From NCBI RefSeq assembly GCF_014764385.1, contig NZ_CP061714.1, forward strand, positions 2,542,001 through 2,606,000: a DNA stretch of 64,000 bases, written 5' to 3'. Shown here in pieces: positions 49,551 to 59,120 of this stretch. The notes under the pieces are model-generated. The model was given only the letters and a program-made list of their open reading frames with translations. It was not told where the DNA came from and ran no database searches. Source of the stretch: Luteimonas sp. MC1825 (GTDB lineage Bacteria; Pseudomonadota; Gammaproteobacteria; Xanthomonadales; Xanthomonadaceae). A program made the position numbers and the translations under genes. Each line of letters opens with the position of its first letter. Position 1 is the stretch's first letter.

Positions 49551-52500
49551 GCTGGTCGACTCCAGTGGCGACGGGTGCGTGCTGCTTGCGGCTGAACAGG
49601 CGGTTGACCACCACGAAGAACAGGGGGATGAAGAACACGCCGAGCAGCGTGCCCACCAGCATGCCGCCCAGCACGCCGGTGCCGATGGCGCGCTGCGCGC
49701 CCGAGCCCGCGCCGCTTGCGATGGCGAGCGGCAGCACGCCGAGGCCGAAGGCCAGCGAGGTCATGATGATCGGGCGCAGCCGGTCACGGACCGCTTGCAT
49801 GGTGGCCTCGATGAGCTCCATGCCCTGCTCCACGTTCGCCTTGGCGAACTCGACGATCAGGATCGCGTTCTTGCTGGTCAGCCCCACCGTGGTGAGCATC
49901 GCCACCTGGAAGTAGATGTCGCGCTCCATGCCGCGCATCGAGTTGGCCAGCACCGCGCCGAGGATGCCCAGCGGCGCCACCAGCAACACCGCGGTCGGCA
50001 CCGTCCAGCTTTCATACAGCGCGGCCAGGCACAGGAACACGATCAGCAATGACAGCGCGTACAGCAGCGGCGTCTGCGAACCCGCCTCACGCTCCTGGTA
50101 GGACAACGCGGTCCACTCGATGCCGAAGCCCGGCGGAAGCTCAGCCGCGAGGCGCTCGATCTCGAGCATCGCGTCGCCCGTAGCCACGCCCGGCGCGGGC
50201 TCGCCCTGGACCTCGACCGCCGATACGCCGTTGTAGCGCTCCAGGCGCGGCGAGCCGAAGTCCCAGTGCGAGCTGGCGAACGCCGAGAACGGCACCATTT
50301 CGCCCTGGTTGTTCTTTACCGACCACAGGCTGAAATCGTCCGGCGTCATGCGGAACTGCGCATCCGACTGCAGGTACACGCGCTTGACGCGGCCGCGGTC
50401 GATGAAGTCGTCGATGTAGGCGCTGCCCCAGGCCGCGGCCAGGGTCGAGTTGATCGCACCCACCGACAGCCCGAGCGCGCTCGCCTTCTCGGTATCGATG
50501 TCGATGCGGAACTGCGGCGTGTCCTCCTGGCCGTTCGGGCGCACCGCCTGCAGCAGCGGGCTCTGGTTGGCGGCGCCGAGCATCTGGTTGCGCGCATTGA
50601 TCAGCGCCTCATGCCCCTGCGCACCGTTGTCCTTGACGAAGAAGGTGTAGCCGGCGCCGATGCCAAGCTCGGGCATGGCGGGCGGCGGAAACACGAAGAT
50701 CTGCGCGTCCTTGACCTGGCTCATCGCGCCCATGCCGCGGCCGGCGAGCGCGAACGCGCCCTCCGACGCCTCCTTGCGCTCGCCCCAGTCGGTGAGCTTC
50801 ACGAACGACATGCCGGCGTTCTGACCCATGCCGGCAAAGCTGAAGCCCTGCACCGAGAACACGGATTCGACGATGTCGGATTCGTTCGCGATGAAGTGGT
50901 CCTCGAGTTCCTTGAGCGCCTCGATCGTGCGCTCCTGGGTGGCGCCGACCGGCGTCTGCACCAGCGCCATCAGCACGCCCTGGTCCTCGTTGGGCAGGAA
51001 CGAACTGGGCAGGCGCACGAACAGCACGCCCATCACCACCACCAGCAGCGCGAACACGGTCATCGAACGCTTCGGGCTGCCGAGCATGCGGCGCACGCCG
51101 CCGCGGTACTTGCCGCTGGTGCGGTCGAAACCGCGGTTGAACCAGCCGAAGAAGCGCCCGGCCAGGCCGGTGCCATGGTGGTCCACGCCCTTCTCGATGG
51201 GCTTCAGCATGGTGGCGCAGAGCGCCGGCGTGAGCACGATCGCCACCACCACCGACAGCAGCATCGCCGACACGATGGTCGCCGAGAACTGCCGGTAGAT
51301 GACGCCGGTGGAGCCGGACATGAAGGCCATCGGCACGAACACCGCCGACAGCACCAGGCCGATGCCGACCAGCGCGCCGGTGATCTGGTCCATGGACTTG
51401 CGCGTGGCCTCGAGCGGCGAGAGTCCTTCCTCGCTCATGATGCGTTCCACGTTCTCGACCACCACGATGGCGTCATCCACCAGCAGTCCGATCGCCAGCA
51501 CCATCGCGAACATGGTCAGCATGTTGATGGAGAAGCCCAGCACCGCGAGCACCGCGAACGTGCCCAGCAGCACCACCGGCACCGCGATCGTCGGGATCAG
51601 CGTGGCGCGGAAGTTCTGCAGGAACAGGTACATCACCAGGAACACCAGCACGATCGCTTCGATCAGCGTGACGACCACGCCCTTGATGGACACCTGCACG
51701 AACGGCGTGGTGTCGAAGGGAATCACCGACACCAGGCCCTCGGGGTAGTACGGCTCGAGTTCGGCGAGCGCCTGCTTCACGCCCGCCGCGGTCTCGATCG
51801 CGTTGGCCCCCGTTGCCAACGAGATCGCCAGGCCGCTGGCCGGCTGGCCGTTGTAGCGGCTGATGAACTCGTAGGTCTCCGAGCCGATCTCCACGCGCGC
51901 CACGTCACCCAGCTTGAGCACCGAACCGTCGGCTTCGGCGCGCACCACCACGTTGCGGAACTGCTCCGGTGTCTGCAGGCGGTCCTGCGCATTGATGGTG
52001 GCATTGAGCTGCTGGCCCTCGACCGACGGCGCGCCGCCCAGCTGGCCGATGGCGACCTGCGCGTTCTGCGCCTGGATGGCAGCAGTCACTTCCGCCACCG
52101 ACAGCGCGTAGGTGTGCAGCTTGTTGGGATCCAGCCAGATGCGCATGGCGTACTTGGCGCCGAACACCTGGGTGGTGCCCACGCCCGGCACGCGGCTGAT
52201 CGGGTCGACGATGTTGGTGCCGATGAAGTCGCCGATGTCGTTGGCGTTCATGCTGCCGTCTTCGGACACGAAGCCGACCACCTGCAGGAAGCTCGACGTC
52301 GACTTGGAGACGTTCACGCCCTGGCGCTGCACGTCCTGCGGCAGCAGCGGCATCGCCAGCTGCAGCTTGTTCTGCACCTGCACCTGGGCGATGTCGGGAT
52401 CGGTGCCGCTGTCGAACGTCAGCGTGATCTGCGCCATGCCGTTGGATGACGACTTCGAGGAGAAATAGATCAGGCCATCGAGGCCCTTCATGTTCTGCTC

Positions 52501-52695
52501 GATGATCTGCGTCACCGAATCCTCGACCACCTTGGCCGACGCGCCCGGATAGGTCGCGCGCACCTCGACCGAAGGCGGCGCCACGGTCGGGTACATCGAG
52601 ATCGGCAACGAGGTCAGCGCGAGCACGCCGGCAAGCATGATGATGATCGCGATGACCCACGCGAAGATGGGGCGATCGATGAAGAAACGAGCCAT
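49543..52695 (-). CDS. RND multidrug efflux pump, inner-membrane permease (HAE1 family)
   Basis: Proton-driven AcrB/SmeE-type transporter, 1050 residues, full length. It begins [27 protein letters not shown]. Proton-relay Asp pair is in [15 protein letters not shown] (about residues 405-408) and the relay Lys in [15 protein letters not shown] (about 935-940). The pore-domain block [17 protein letters not shown] and [16 protein letters not shown] are HAE1-like. AAGGAG lies 6 bases before the ATG. It is separated by 3 bp from the adaptor gene and overlaps the channel gene. Substrates are presumably amphiphilic drugs. Confidence 0.96.
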   Translation of the reverse strand: MARFFIDRPIFAWVIAIIIMLAGVLALTSLPISMYPTVAPPSVEVRATYPGASAKVVEDSVTQIIEQNMKGLDGLIYFSSKSSSNGMAQITLTFDSGTDPDIAQVQVQNKLQLAMPLLPQDVQRQGVNVSKSTSSFLQVVGFVSEDGSMNANDIGDFIGTNIVDPISRVPGVGTTQVFGAKYAMRIWLDPNKLHTYALSVAEVTAAIQAQNAQVAIGQLGGAPSVEGQQLNATINAQDRLQTPEQFRNVVVRAEADGSVLKLGDVARVEIGSETYEFISRYNGQPASGLAISLATGANAIETAAGVKQALAELEPYYPEGLVSVIPFDTTPFVQVSIKGVVVTLIEAIVLVFLVMYLFLQNFRATLIPTIAVPVVLLGTFAVLAVLGFSINMLTMFAMVLAIGLLVDDAIVVVENVERIMSEEGLSPLEATRKSMDQITGALVGIGLVLSAVFVPMAFMSGSTGVIYRQFSATIVSAMLLSVVVAIVLTPALCATMLKPIEKGVDHHGTGLAGRFFGWFNRGFDRTSGKYRGGVRRMLGSPKRSMTVFALLVVVMGVLFVRLPSSFLPNEDQGVLMALVQTPVGATQERTIEALKELEDHFIANESDIVESVFSVQGFSFAGMGQNAGMSFVKLTDWGERKEASEGAFALAGRGMGAMSQVKDAQIFVFPPPAMPELGIGAGYTFFVKDNGAQGHEALINARNQMLGAANQSPLLQAVRPNGQEDTPQFRIDIDTEKASALGLSVGAINSTLAAAWGSAYIDDFIDRGRVKRVYLQSDAQFRMTPDDFSLWSVKNNQGEMVPFSAFASSHWDFGSPRLERYNGVSAVEVQGEPAPGVATGDAMLEIERLAAELPPGFGIEWTALSYQEREAGSQTPLLYALSLLIVFLCLAALYESWTVPTAVLLVAPLGILGAVLANSMRGMERDIYFQVAMLTTVGLTSKNAILIVEFAKANVEQGMELIEATMQAVRDRLRPIIMTSLAFGLGVLPLAIASGAGSGAQRAIGTGVLGGMLVGTLLGVFFIPLFFVVVNRLFSRKQHAPVATGVDQHA

Positions 52696-52698
52696 TGC

Positions 52699-53973
52699 TT
52701 ACTCCTTCGAGGCCGAAGCCCCGGCCGCCGGTGCGGTGGCGCCGGAGGAGGCGGGGGTGGCCGCGTCAGCGGCATCGGCATTGGCATTGGCGGTGTCGGC
52801 GGCTGCAGGCGCGGCGATGGCCGGCTGCGCCTGCTTCGCGTCGGCAACGTCCGCGGTCACTTCCACCGCGTCGCCCGGCTTGATCTTCTGCAGGCCGGCG
52901 GTCACCACGCGGTCGCCGGCGGCGAGGCCGTCCTCGACCAGCCAGGCGTCGCCGATGGTCTGGCTCACGCGCACCGGGCGCACGGACACCGTGCCGTCGT
53001 CGCCCACCACCATCGCCGTGGTGTTGCCCTTGGCGTCACGGCCGATGCCACGCTGGGGCACCAGGATCGCGTCGTTGCGCACGCCGGCGCCGACCACCGC
53101 GCGCACGTACATGCCGGGCAGCAGCACCTGGTCGGGGTTGGCGACCTCCACGCGCACCGAGAAGCTGCCGGTGCCAGGATCGACCGAGACTTCCGAGAAC
53201 TTCAGCGTGCCGGGATGCGCGTAGGCCGTGCCGTCCTCGAGCAGGATGGTGACCGGCAGCGACGCGGTGCTTTCCAGCGTGCCGGCGGCCAGCGCCTTGC
53301 GCAGTTGCAGCAGCTCCGCGCTGGTCTGGGTGAGGTCGACGTGGATCGGATCGAGCTGCTGCACCGTGGCCAGCGGCGCGGCCTGGTTGGCGGTGACCAG
53401 CGCGCCCTGGGTAACGCTGGACTTGCCGATGCGGCCGCTGATCGGCGCGGTGATGCGCGCATGGCCGAGCGGGACGTTGGCGGCGTCGAGCGCGGCGCGC
53501 GCGGCACCGACATCGGCCTCGGCCTGCTTGAGCGCGGCCTGGGCGTTGTCGTTGTCCTGGCGGCTGACGGCATCGATCTTGACCAGCTCGGCGGTACGCC
53601 GCGCGGTCAGCTGGGCCGCGGTGCGCGTGGCCTCGGCGCGCGCCAGCTGCGCACGCGCGCTGTTGGCGGCGGCGCGATAGGTCGCGTCATCGAGCTGGTA
53701 CAGCGGCTGGCCGGCTTCCACCAGGGCGCCTTCGGTGAACAGGCGCCTGGCGACCAGGCCATTGACCTGCGGCCGCACCTCGGCCACCAGCCACGCATGC
53801 GTGCGCCCCGGCAGCTCGCGGGTCAGGGTGACCTGCTGCGCGGCGAGGGTGGCAACGGTCACCGCCGGCCTGGGCGCCTGCTGCGGGTCCTGCCCACCAC
53901 CGCAGGCGGCGAGCGCAAGGGCGAGTGCGGCGGAAAGGGGCATCAGGAGGTGGCGACGGCGGTGCTGGGACAT
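52699..53973 (-). CDS. RND efflux periplasmic adaptor (MFP, AcrA-like)
   Basis: Periplasmic adaptor lipoprotein, 424 residues, linking pump and channel. The signal ends ALAAC. It then has the lipoyl/hairpin arrangement: LPGRTHAWLVAEVRPQVNG with KRLF-type block (ARRLFTEGALVEAGQPLYQLD), a coiled-coil hairpin (about residues 95-165), LGHARITAPISGRIGKSSVT, and the beta-barrel LLPGMYVRAVV. The C-terminus is an unusual Ala/Asp-rich tail ending GASASKE. The chosen ATG at 53973 gives the lipoprotein signal; upstream codons in frame overlap the operator. First gene of the efflux operon. Confidence 0.95.
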   Translation of the reverse strand: MSQHRRRHLLMPLSAALALALAACGGGQDPQQAPRPAVTVATLAAQQVTLTRELPGRTHAWLVAEVRPQVNGLVARRLFTEGALVEAGQPLYQLDDATYRAAANSARAQLARAEATRTAAQLTARRTAELVKIDAVSRQDNDNAQAALKQAEADVGAARAALDAANVPLGHARITAPISGRIGKSSVTQGALVTANQAAPLATVQQLDPIHVDLTQTSAELLQLRKALAAGTLESTASLPVTILLEDGTAYAHPGTLKFSEVSVDPGTGSFSVRVEVANPDQVLLPGMYVRAVVGAGVRNDAILVPQRGIGRDAKGNTTAMVVGDDGTVSVRPVRVSQTIGDAWLVEDGLAAGDRVVTAGLQKIKPGDAVEVTADVADAKQAQPAIAAPAAADTANANADAADAATPASSGATAPAAGASASKE

Positions 53974-54069
53974 GGGTCGGCTCGCTTGGCGTGCTGGAAT
54001 GAGGGAAAGCCAGCGCCTGTTCCGCCTCGTTGGTACAGGGCGAAGGGCTGGTCTGAATGGGGACGGCGC

Positions 54070-54099
54070 AATATACAACCATTCATGGATGTATGTAAG
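54070..54099 (-). promoter_or_regulatory. efflux operon promoter overlapped by an operator palindrome
   Basis: On the minus strand CTTACA (54094-54099) and TATATT (54070-54075) form -35/-10 elements with an 18-bp spacer. The spacer holds an inverted repeat ATACAACCAT-TC-ATGGATGTAT (54073-54094, 9 of 10 pairs). It resembles the TtgR/SmeT-type operators in AT-richness and in the ACCAT/ATGxATGTA core. A TetR-family gene begins 45 bp away on the other strand. On the plus strand TACACT (54105-54110) could be the regulator's -10, so one site could control both directions. Confidence 0.7.
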
Positions 54100-54139
54100 T
54101 GGGCTACACTCTCATCTCGCACAGGAGCGTTCAGCCGCC

Positions 54140-54778
54140 ATGGCCAGGAAAACCAAAGAGGAAGCGCTGGTCACGCGCGAGGGCATCCTCGACGCGGCCG
54201 AAGCGTGTTTCCGCGAGCACGGCATGTCGCGCACCAGCCTCGAGGCGATCGCGGTGCGCGCCGGAGTGACCCGCGGCGCGGTCTACTGGCACTTCAAGAA
54301 CAAGACCGACGTGCTGGAGGCGGTGATCAGCCGCGTCACCGTGCCCTTCCTGCACGGGCTGGAGTACGCATCGCGCCCGGAGGGCTCGACGCCGCTGGCC
54401 GACCTCCGCGAAAAGCTGCGCGCCTCGTTTGCGGACGTGGTCGACAAGCCGCACGTGCGCAACGCCATCGAGGTCATCGAGCTGCGCTGCGAGATCAGCG
54501 CCGAGACCACCCAGGTCCACGACCTGCGCCAGGCCGGCTTCCGCAACACCCACGCGCGCATCAATGCCGCCTTCAAGCGCGCCGAGGACCTCGGCCAGCT
54601 GCGCGCCGGCATGAGCGCGCACGCCTGCGCGATGGCCCTGCACTTCATGATCTCGGGCGTGATGCGCGCCTACCTGGTGGATCCGGAGCACGTCGACCTG
54701 CAGCGCGACGGCATGGGCGCCGTGGACCTGGCACTCGGCGCGATGGCCACCGCCGCCGCGCGCCTGCCGCGCGACTGA
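54140..54778 (+). CDS. TetR-family repressor of the efflux operon (AcrR/TtgR/SmeT-like)
   Basis: TetR regulator, 212 residues. The N-terminal HTH is TREGILDAAEACFREHGMSRTSLEAIAVRAGVTRGAVYWHFKNKTDVLEAVI, the exact pattern of the AcrR/TtgR group. The C-terminal ligand-binding domain has LRCEISAETTQVHDLRQAGF-like helices. The ATG at 54140 follows AGGAG by 13 bases. Divergent arrangement with the RND operon and the palindrome at 54073-54094 make it the pump's local repressor; release by hydrophobic effectors would be expected from the family. Confidence 0.94.
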   Translation: MARKTKEEALVTREGILDAAEACFREHGMSRTSLEAIAVRAGVTRGAVYWHFKNKTDVLEAVISRVTVPFLHGLEYASRPEGSTPLADLREKLRASFADVVDKPHVRNAIEVIELRCEISAETTQVHDLRQAGFRNTHARINAAFKRAEDLGQLRAGMSAHACAMALHFMISGVMRAYLVDPEHVDLQRDGMGAVDLALGAMATAAARLPRD

Positions 54779-54804
54779 CCGCAGCTGCTTGCGGCCTCGC
54801 CGCG

Positions 54805-54894
54805 GTGGCCGGGAGGCCTTCGCGGCTTCGCCCCCGGATCCGCCTGGCGGCGGATGCCTCCTCTTTTACTTTCCCGCGAAGGCCTCCCGGCCAC
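54805..54894 (-). repeat. compound hairpin repeat, copy 1 (inverted)
   Basis: Perfect 21-bp inverted repeat (54805-54825 and 54874-54894) enclosing a 48-base loop. Read on the minus strand the loop contains AAAGTAAAAGAGGAGGC, then a small hairpin ATCCGCC-GCCA-GGCGGAT, then CCGGGGG. The same layout occurs on the plus strand at 54981-55077 with different stem sequences. Lies just after the TetR gene, with no reading frame of interest. Probably a chromosomal palindromic repeat or the gene for a structured RNA. Confidence 0.8.
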
Positions 54895-54980
54895 TTCGGG
54901 GCTCGGCGCTGACGGCAGGTACCGAAGAGCAATGCACCAGAACGCGGGTTGTGCTCTGGCGCCACCGCGTACTGCGCGGA

Positions 54981-55077
54981 CCGGGTGCCAAGGCCCTTGA
55001 GGGCAAAGTCAAGGAGGAGGCGATGGCCGCAAGGCCATCGCCGGGGGACATGAGTCCTCAAGGGCCTTGGTACCCGG
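54981..55077 (+). repeat. compound hairpin repeat, copy 2
   Basis: Outer stem 54981-55003 with 55055-55077, 23 pairs of which two are G-T wobbles and the rest Watson-Crick. The loop has AAAGTCAAGGAGGAGGC, an inner hairpin GATGGCC-GCAA-GGCCATC (55022-55039) and CCGGGGG. It shares the single-stranded core with copy 1 (54805-54894, opposite orientation) but the outer and inner stems have other sequences that still pair. The GGAGG in the core is not followed by a convincing reading frame. Confidence 0.8.
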
Positions 55078-55119
55078 CGCCCAATCAGCGCCACGCCTTC
55101 ACTCGACAGGAAAGGGACC

Positions 55120-55152
55120 AAAAAAAAGGCCCACCAGCGACGGTGGGCCTTT
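55120..55152 (-). terminator. rho-independent terminator (strong on minus, weak on plus)
   Basis: Perfect 8-bp stem GGCCCACC-agcgac-GGTGGGCC (55128-55149). On the minus strand it is followed by eight T (A-run 55120-55127 on plus), making a classic terminator 23 bp beyond the stop of the PQQ-type dehydrogenase gene. On the plus strand only TTTGTCTT follows, so it may also act weakly on transcripts crossing the repeat pair. This is the clearest intrinsic terminator in the window. Confidence 0.9.
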
Positions 55153-55171
55153 GTCTTGCAGCGGACCGGAC

Positions 55172-56464
55172 TCAGAGCGCCGGGGTCACGCGCCAGATGG
55201 TGTTGGCCAGGTCGTCGGCGACGATCAGCGCGCCGCGCGGGTCGACGGTCACGCCGACCGGACGGCCACGGGTCTTGCCGTCTTCGCCGCGGAAGCCGTA
55301 AACGAAGTCCACCGGCGGACCCGACGGACGGCCGTTGCTGAAGGGCACGAAGATGACCTTGTAGCCGACCGGGTCGTTGCGGTTCCAGCTGCCGTGCTCA
55401 CCCACGAAGGCACCTTCGGCGAAGCCGGCGCCCATCGTGGCGGTGGAGAAGTCCAGGCCCAGCGCGGCCACGTGCGAGCCGAGGCTGTAGTCCGGCGTGA
55501 TCGCCGCGGCGACCTTTTCCGGGTCCTGCGGACGTACGCGCGGATCGACGTTCTGGCCCCAGTAGCTGTACGGCCAGCCGTAGAACCCACCCTCGCGCAC
55601 CGAAGTCAGGAAGTCGGGCACGAGGTTCGGGCCAAGCTCGTCGCGCTCGTTCACCACCACCCAAAGCTGGCTGGTGGTCGGCTCGATGGCCAGCGCGGTG
55701 GGGTTGCGCAGGCCGGTCGCGTACGGCCGGTGCGCGCCGGTCTGCGCGTCGATTTCCCACACCAGCGCGCGGTCGGCTTCGGCCACCATGCCGCGCTCGG
55801 TGATGTTGCTGTTGGAGCCGATGCCGACGTACAGGAAACGCCCGTCGGCACTCGCCGTCAGCGACTTGGTCCAGTGATGGTTGATCGCCGAAGGCAGGTC
55901 CGCCACCTTGACCGGCGGCGCGCTCGCGCGCACCTGGCCGTCCTGGTAGTCGAACTTCACCAGCGCATCCTGGTTGGCGACAAACAGCGTGTTGCCGATC
56001 AGCGCGAGGCCGTACGGCGCGTTGAGTTCTTCGGCGAACACGCTGCGCTCGTAGTTGCCGTCACCATCGGGGTCGCGCAGCAGCGTCAGGCGGTTGCCGC
56101 TCTTCACCTTGGTATTGCCCTGCGCCTTGATGCGTCCGGCAATCACGTCCTTGGGCTTCAGCTTGCCGGCGTTGCCGCCGCGGCCCTCGGCTACCAGGAT
56201 GTCGCCGTTGGGGAGCACCAGCGTCTGCCGCGGGATGTTGAGCTCGGTGGCGATCGCCTTGATCGCGTAGCCCTGCGGCACGCTCGGCACCAGGTCGCCC
56301 CACTCCGCCGGCTTCGCGATGACCATGTCGGGCATCAGGCCGCGTTCCTGCTTCGGAAGCTCGGGGTTGGCGCCGTACTGCGCAGGGTCCGGATCGCTGC
56401 CGCCGCCACAGGCGCCGAGCAGGGTGACGAGGCCGATGGCCGTGAACAGCTTCAGGTGCTTCAT
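55172..56464 (-). CDS. PQQ-dependent sugar (sorbosone) dehydrogenase-family lipoprotein
   Basis: Six-bladed beta-propeller dehydrogenase-like protein, 430 residues, of the GDH/sorbosone family. The signal MKHLKLFTAIGLVTLLGAC is a lipoprotein signal. Propeller blocks include VLPNGDILVAEGRGGNAG, LNAPYGLALIGNTLFVANQ, TASADGRFLYVGIGSNSN, ATGLRNPTALAIEP, REGGFYGWPYSYWG and GEHGSWNRNDPVGYKVIFVPF. Presumably oxidises sugars or alcohols in the periplasm; PQQ use is from the family and not shown by sequence. Its ATG overlaps the DUF2231 stop (ATGA), and a strong terminator lies behind it. Confidence 0.9.
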   Translation of the reverse strand: MKHLKLFTAIGLVTLLGACGGGSDPDPAQYGANPELPKQERGLMPDMVIAKPAEWGDLVPSVPQGYAIKAIATELNIPRQTLVLPNGDILVAEGRGGNAGKLKPKDVIAGRIKAQGNTKVKSGNRLTLLRDPDGDGNYERSVFAEELNAPYGLALIGNTLFVANQDALVKFDYQDGQVRASAPPVKVADLPSAINHHWTKSLTASADGRFLYVGIGSNSNITERGMVAEADRALVWEIDAQTGAHRPYATGLRNPTALAIEPTTSQLWVVVNERDELGPNLVPDFLTSVREGGFYGWPYSYWGQNVDPRVRPQDPEKVAAAITPDYSLGSHVAALGLDFSTATMGAGFAEGAFVGEHGSWNRNDPVGYKVIFVPFSNGRPSGPPVDFVYGFRGEDGKTRGRPVGVTVDPRGALIVADDLANTIWRVTPAL

Positions 56465-56886
56465 GCCCTGTCTCCCACGCGGATGGCGGAAAAACCGAGG
56501 TAGGCCGCGGCGCCCGCGAGCACGGTGGCGATCACCGAGAGCACCAGGCCGGTCGGCATCATGGCGAACGCGTCCCTGGCGTGGACCAGCGAGGCGATGA
56601 AGCCCACGACCCACGTGGCAAGCAGCAGCAACATGTAGACCAGCGGGCGCGTGCCGCGGTCACCGCGGAAGTAGTCGACCACGCTCCACAGCAGTGCGCA
56701 GGCCGCGAACACCAGCGCGCCGGCGAGCAGCCAGGACGCGAAGTTGCTCCACTGGATCTCGAACGTGCGGCCGTAGGCGATGTCGGTGACCATCGCGCCG
56801 AGGAACAGCGGGAAGGCCGCGGCAAGCAGGAACGCATGCAGCGGATGGATTGCGCGTTGATAACGACGCTCGGCAGCGACAGCCAC
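56461..56886 (-). CDS. DUF2231 membrane protein
   Basis: Four-helix membrane protein, 141 residues, of the DUF2231 family: AIHPLHAFLLAAAFPLFLGAMVTDIAYG, FASWLLAGALVFAACALLW, VYMLLLLATWVVGFIASLVHARDAF and a fourth helix. The HP and HARD motifs contain His residues of the sort that bind heme or quinone in the family. The start is GTG at 56886, fixed by AAGGAG seven bases upstream. Coupled to the dehydrogenase, so it is a plausible membrane electron acceptor for it; this is inference. Confidence 0.85.
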   Translation of the reverse strand: MAVAAERRYQRAIHPLHAFLLAAAFPLFLGAMVTDIAYGRTFEIQWSNFASWLLAGALVFAACALLWSVVDYFRGDRGTRPLVYMLLLLATWVVGFIASLVHARDAFAMMPTGLVLSVIATVLAGAAAYLGFSAIRVGDRA

Positions 56887-57401
56887 GGCGTTTCTCCTTG
56901 AAGGTTGGGAAGCGCCGGCAGCTGACACGTGCGGGCGCGGATGAGCCCGGGAAGGGTAACAACCCGCGCGTACCCATGGCGCGACGGTACTGGAACAATG
57001 CGGACCGATTGCGCGGCCGGCCACGATTTCACAGCCGATTCAGACCGGCTGGCCGGTAATGGCCGTGTTCACTGCGATCCAACCGGCCGCCAGGCGCCCG
57101 GGGTTGCCGCTCCATCCACACGGCCCGTCCGTGCCGCTCCACCACGCAAGGCTGGAACTCAGCGTCGCCGAATCAGGTTTCGGCACAAGACGCTGCACAC
57201 GTTCCAGGAACAGGGGCCATCCGCATACCGCCTTCGCACCGCATCCGCAGCCGCGGGTGCTGTGAGCGCCTGCGCCTTGCCAGCCTCCAGACGCCGCGCC
57301 CGAGCCGCGCAGCGCATCCCCCACCCCCCACCTCTCCAGCGACTGCCCGGAGCCACTTACGCGCACGTGGCCCGGCGGCCGACACCGCCAGGACGCACGC
57401 C
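56887..57401. other. 515-bp divergent intergenic region
   Basis: Between the DUF2231 start (minus) and tpsB (plus). I see no convincing gene: reading frames here are short and Arg/Pro/His-rich. It contains small palindromes (GGGTAACAACCC near 56954 and ACCGGCTGGCCGGT near 57045) but no clear -35/-10 pair. It presumably holds the promoters for both divergent units. Confidence 0.6.
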
Positions 57402-59072
57402 ATGAATCCACGAATGAAACTGTTGCCGCTGATGCTGCTCGCCATCAGCCACGGCGCCGTCGCGCAACAGCTCCCCGGTGCCGGCAGCCAGCTCCGCCAG
57501 CTGCCCACGCCACCGCCCGCGCAAGCGGCACAACCGCAGATCCGCATCGAGGATGGGATCGCGCCCGCCGCGGCAGCCGCCGACGCGCCCACCGTGCTGG
57601 TCGAGCGCCTGCAGGTCACCGGCGCCAGCGCCTGGCCCGCATCGGAACTGGTCGCGATCGCCGGGTTCGCGCCGGGCAGCAGGCTCACGCTTGCGCAGCT
57701 GCAGGCGATGGCCGCGCGCATCACCCGCCACTACCGCGACAACGGCTATTTCGTCGCGCGTGCCTGGCTGCCGGCGCAGGACATCACATCGAACACGGTG
57801 ACCATCGCGGTCAGCGAGGGCGTGCTGGGCCAGGTCACCCTGCGCAACCAGAGCAACCTGGCCGACGACGTGGCGCACAGCCGCCTCGCGGGCCTCGCGC
57901 CCGGCGATGCGCTGACCATCGACCCGATCGAACAGCGCCTGCTGCTGCTTTCCGACATCCCCGGCGTGGTCGTGCAATCGACGATGGTGCCGGGCCAGGC
58001 GCCGGGCAGTTCCGACCTGGTGGTGGACATCACCCCCGGCCGCCGCGTCACCGGCAGCGTCGATGCCGACAACGCCGGCAACCCGTACACCGGTGAATAC
58101 CGCCTCGGCGCCACGGTCAACCTCAACAACCCGCTGGGACGCGGCGACGTCGCCTCGCTGCGGCTGCTGACCTCGGGCTCGGGCCTGACGTATGGCCGCG
58201 GCGCGTACCAGATGCTGTTCGGCCGCGCGACCGCCGGCGTGGCCTACAGCCGCCTGGAGTACGAACTCGGCGAGCAGTACGACGGCCTCGGTGCGCACGG
58301 CACCGCCGACATCGCCAGCGTGTTCGGCTCCATCCCGCTGATCCGCTCGCGCGGGACCAATCTGTATGCCGGCCTGCAATACGATCACCGGCGCTTCGAG
58401 GACCGCATCGACCTGTTCGACGTGGTCACCGACAAGCGCGCACGCGTGGCCACGGCCAGCCTGTACGGCAACCACTACGACGGCTTCGGCGGCGGCGGTG
58501 CCAACGCTTTCCATCTCGCCCTGTCCTCGGGCGACCTGGACATCCAGACGCCGTCGGCGCGCGCGGTCGACGACGTCACGGCACGCGCCCACGGCGGCTA
58601 CACCAGGCTTGCGTTCAATGTCTCGCGCCTGCAGCGCCTCACCGACCTCTGGTCGCTGTACGGCGCGCTCGGCGGCCAGGTCGCCTCGGGCAACCTCGAC
58701 GCCTCCGAGAAGCTCGTGCTGGGCGGGATGGATGGCGTGCGCGCCTACCCGCAGGGCGAAGGCTTCGGTGACGAAGGCCTGCTCGCCAACCTCGAAGTGC
58801 GTCGCCTGCTGCCGGGCCTGAGCGGGCACGTGCCCGGCCAGGTGCACCTGCTCGGCTTCGTCGACGGCGGCCGCATCACCGTCGACAAGGACCCGTGGTT
58901 TGCCGGCGACAACACGCGCAGCCTGGGCGGTGCCGGCATCGGTGCCACCTGGGACGACCCGGGCAATTTCGCGGTCCGCAGCTACTACGCCCGCAAGCTC
59001 GGCGGCGAAGACGCGATCTCCGCCCCCGACAGGTCCGGGCGCTTCTGGATCCAGGCCATCAAGTACTTCTGA
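57402..59072 (+). CDS. two-partner secretion outer-membrane transporter TpsB (ShlB/FhaC family)
   Basis: Omp85-superfamily transporter, 556 residues. Signal peptide MKLLPLMLLAISHGAVAQ, a Pro/Gln linker, then POTRA domains (VERLQVTGASAWPASELVAIAGFAPGSRLTLAQLQAMAARITRHYRDNGYFVARAWLPAQDI and the following IAVSEGVLGQVTL) and a 16-strand barrel ending IQAIKYF with terminal Phe. The loop-6 type block GMDGVRAYPQGEGFGDEG (the VRGY/F motif, here VRAY) inserts into the barrel. It exports the TpsA encoded 48 bp downstream. Confidence 0.94.
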   Translation: MNPRMKLLPLMLLAISHGAVAQQLPGAGSQLRQLPTPPPAQAAQPQIRIEDGIAPAAAAADAPTVLVERLQVTGASAWPASELVAIAGFAPGSRLTLAQLQAMAARITRHYRDNGYFVARAWLPAQDITSNTVTIAVSEGVLGQVTLRNQSNLADDVAHSRLAGLAPGDALTIDPIEQRLLLLSDIPGVVVQSTMVPGQAPGSSDLVVDITPGRRVTGSVDADNAGNPYTGEYRLGATVNLNNPLGRGDVASLRLLTSGSGLTYGRGAYQMLFGRATAGVAYSRLEYELGEQYDGLGAHGTADIASVFGSIPLIRSRGTNLYAGLQYDHRRFEDRIDLFDVVTDKRARVATASLYGNHYDGFGGGGANAFHLALSSGDLDIQTPSARAVDDVTARAHGGYTRLAFNVSRLQRLTDLWSLYGALGGQVASGNLDASEKLVLGGMDGVRAYPQGEGFGDEGLLANLEVRRLLPGLSGHVPGQVHLLGFVDGGRITVDKDPWFAGDNTRSLGGAGIGATWDDPGNFAVRSYYARKLGGEDAISAPDRSGRFWIQAIKYF

Positions 59073-59120
59073 GCCGCCGCCCGTCCGCCGCCTGCCCACC
59101 CAAAATTTGAAGGATCAGCC

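Noticed and set aside
54789..55301. Open frames across the hairpin repeats
   Set aside because: Arg/Pro-rich, crossing palindromes and a terminator; no homologous-looking segment. The GGAGG in the repeat core leads to no plausible protein.
57059..57265. 68-codon frame upstream of tpsB
   Set aside because: His/Pro/Arg-rich without ribosome site or motif.
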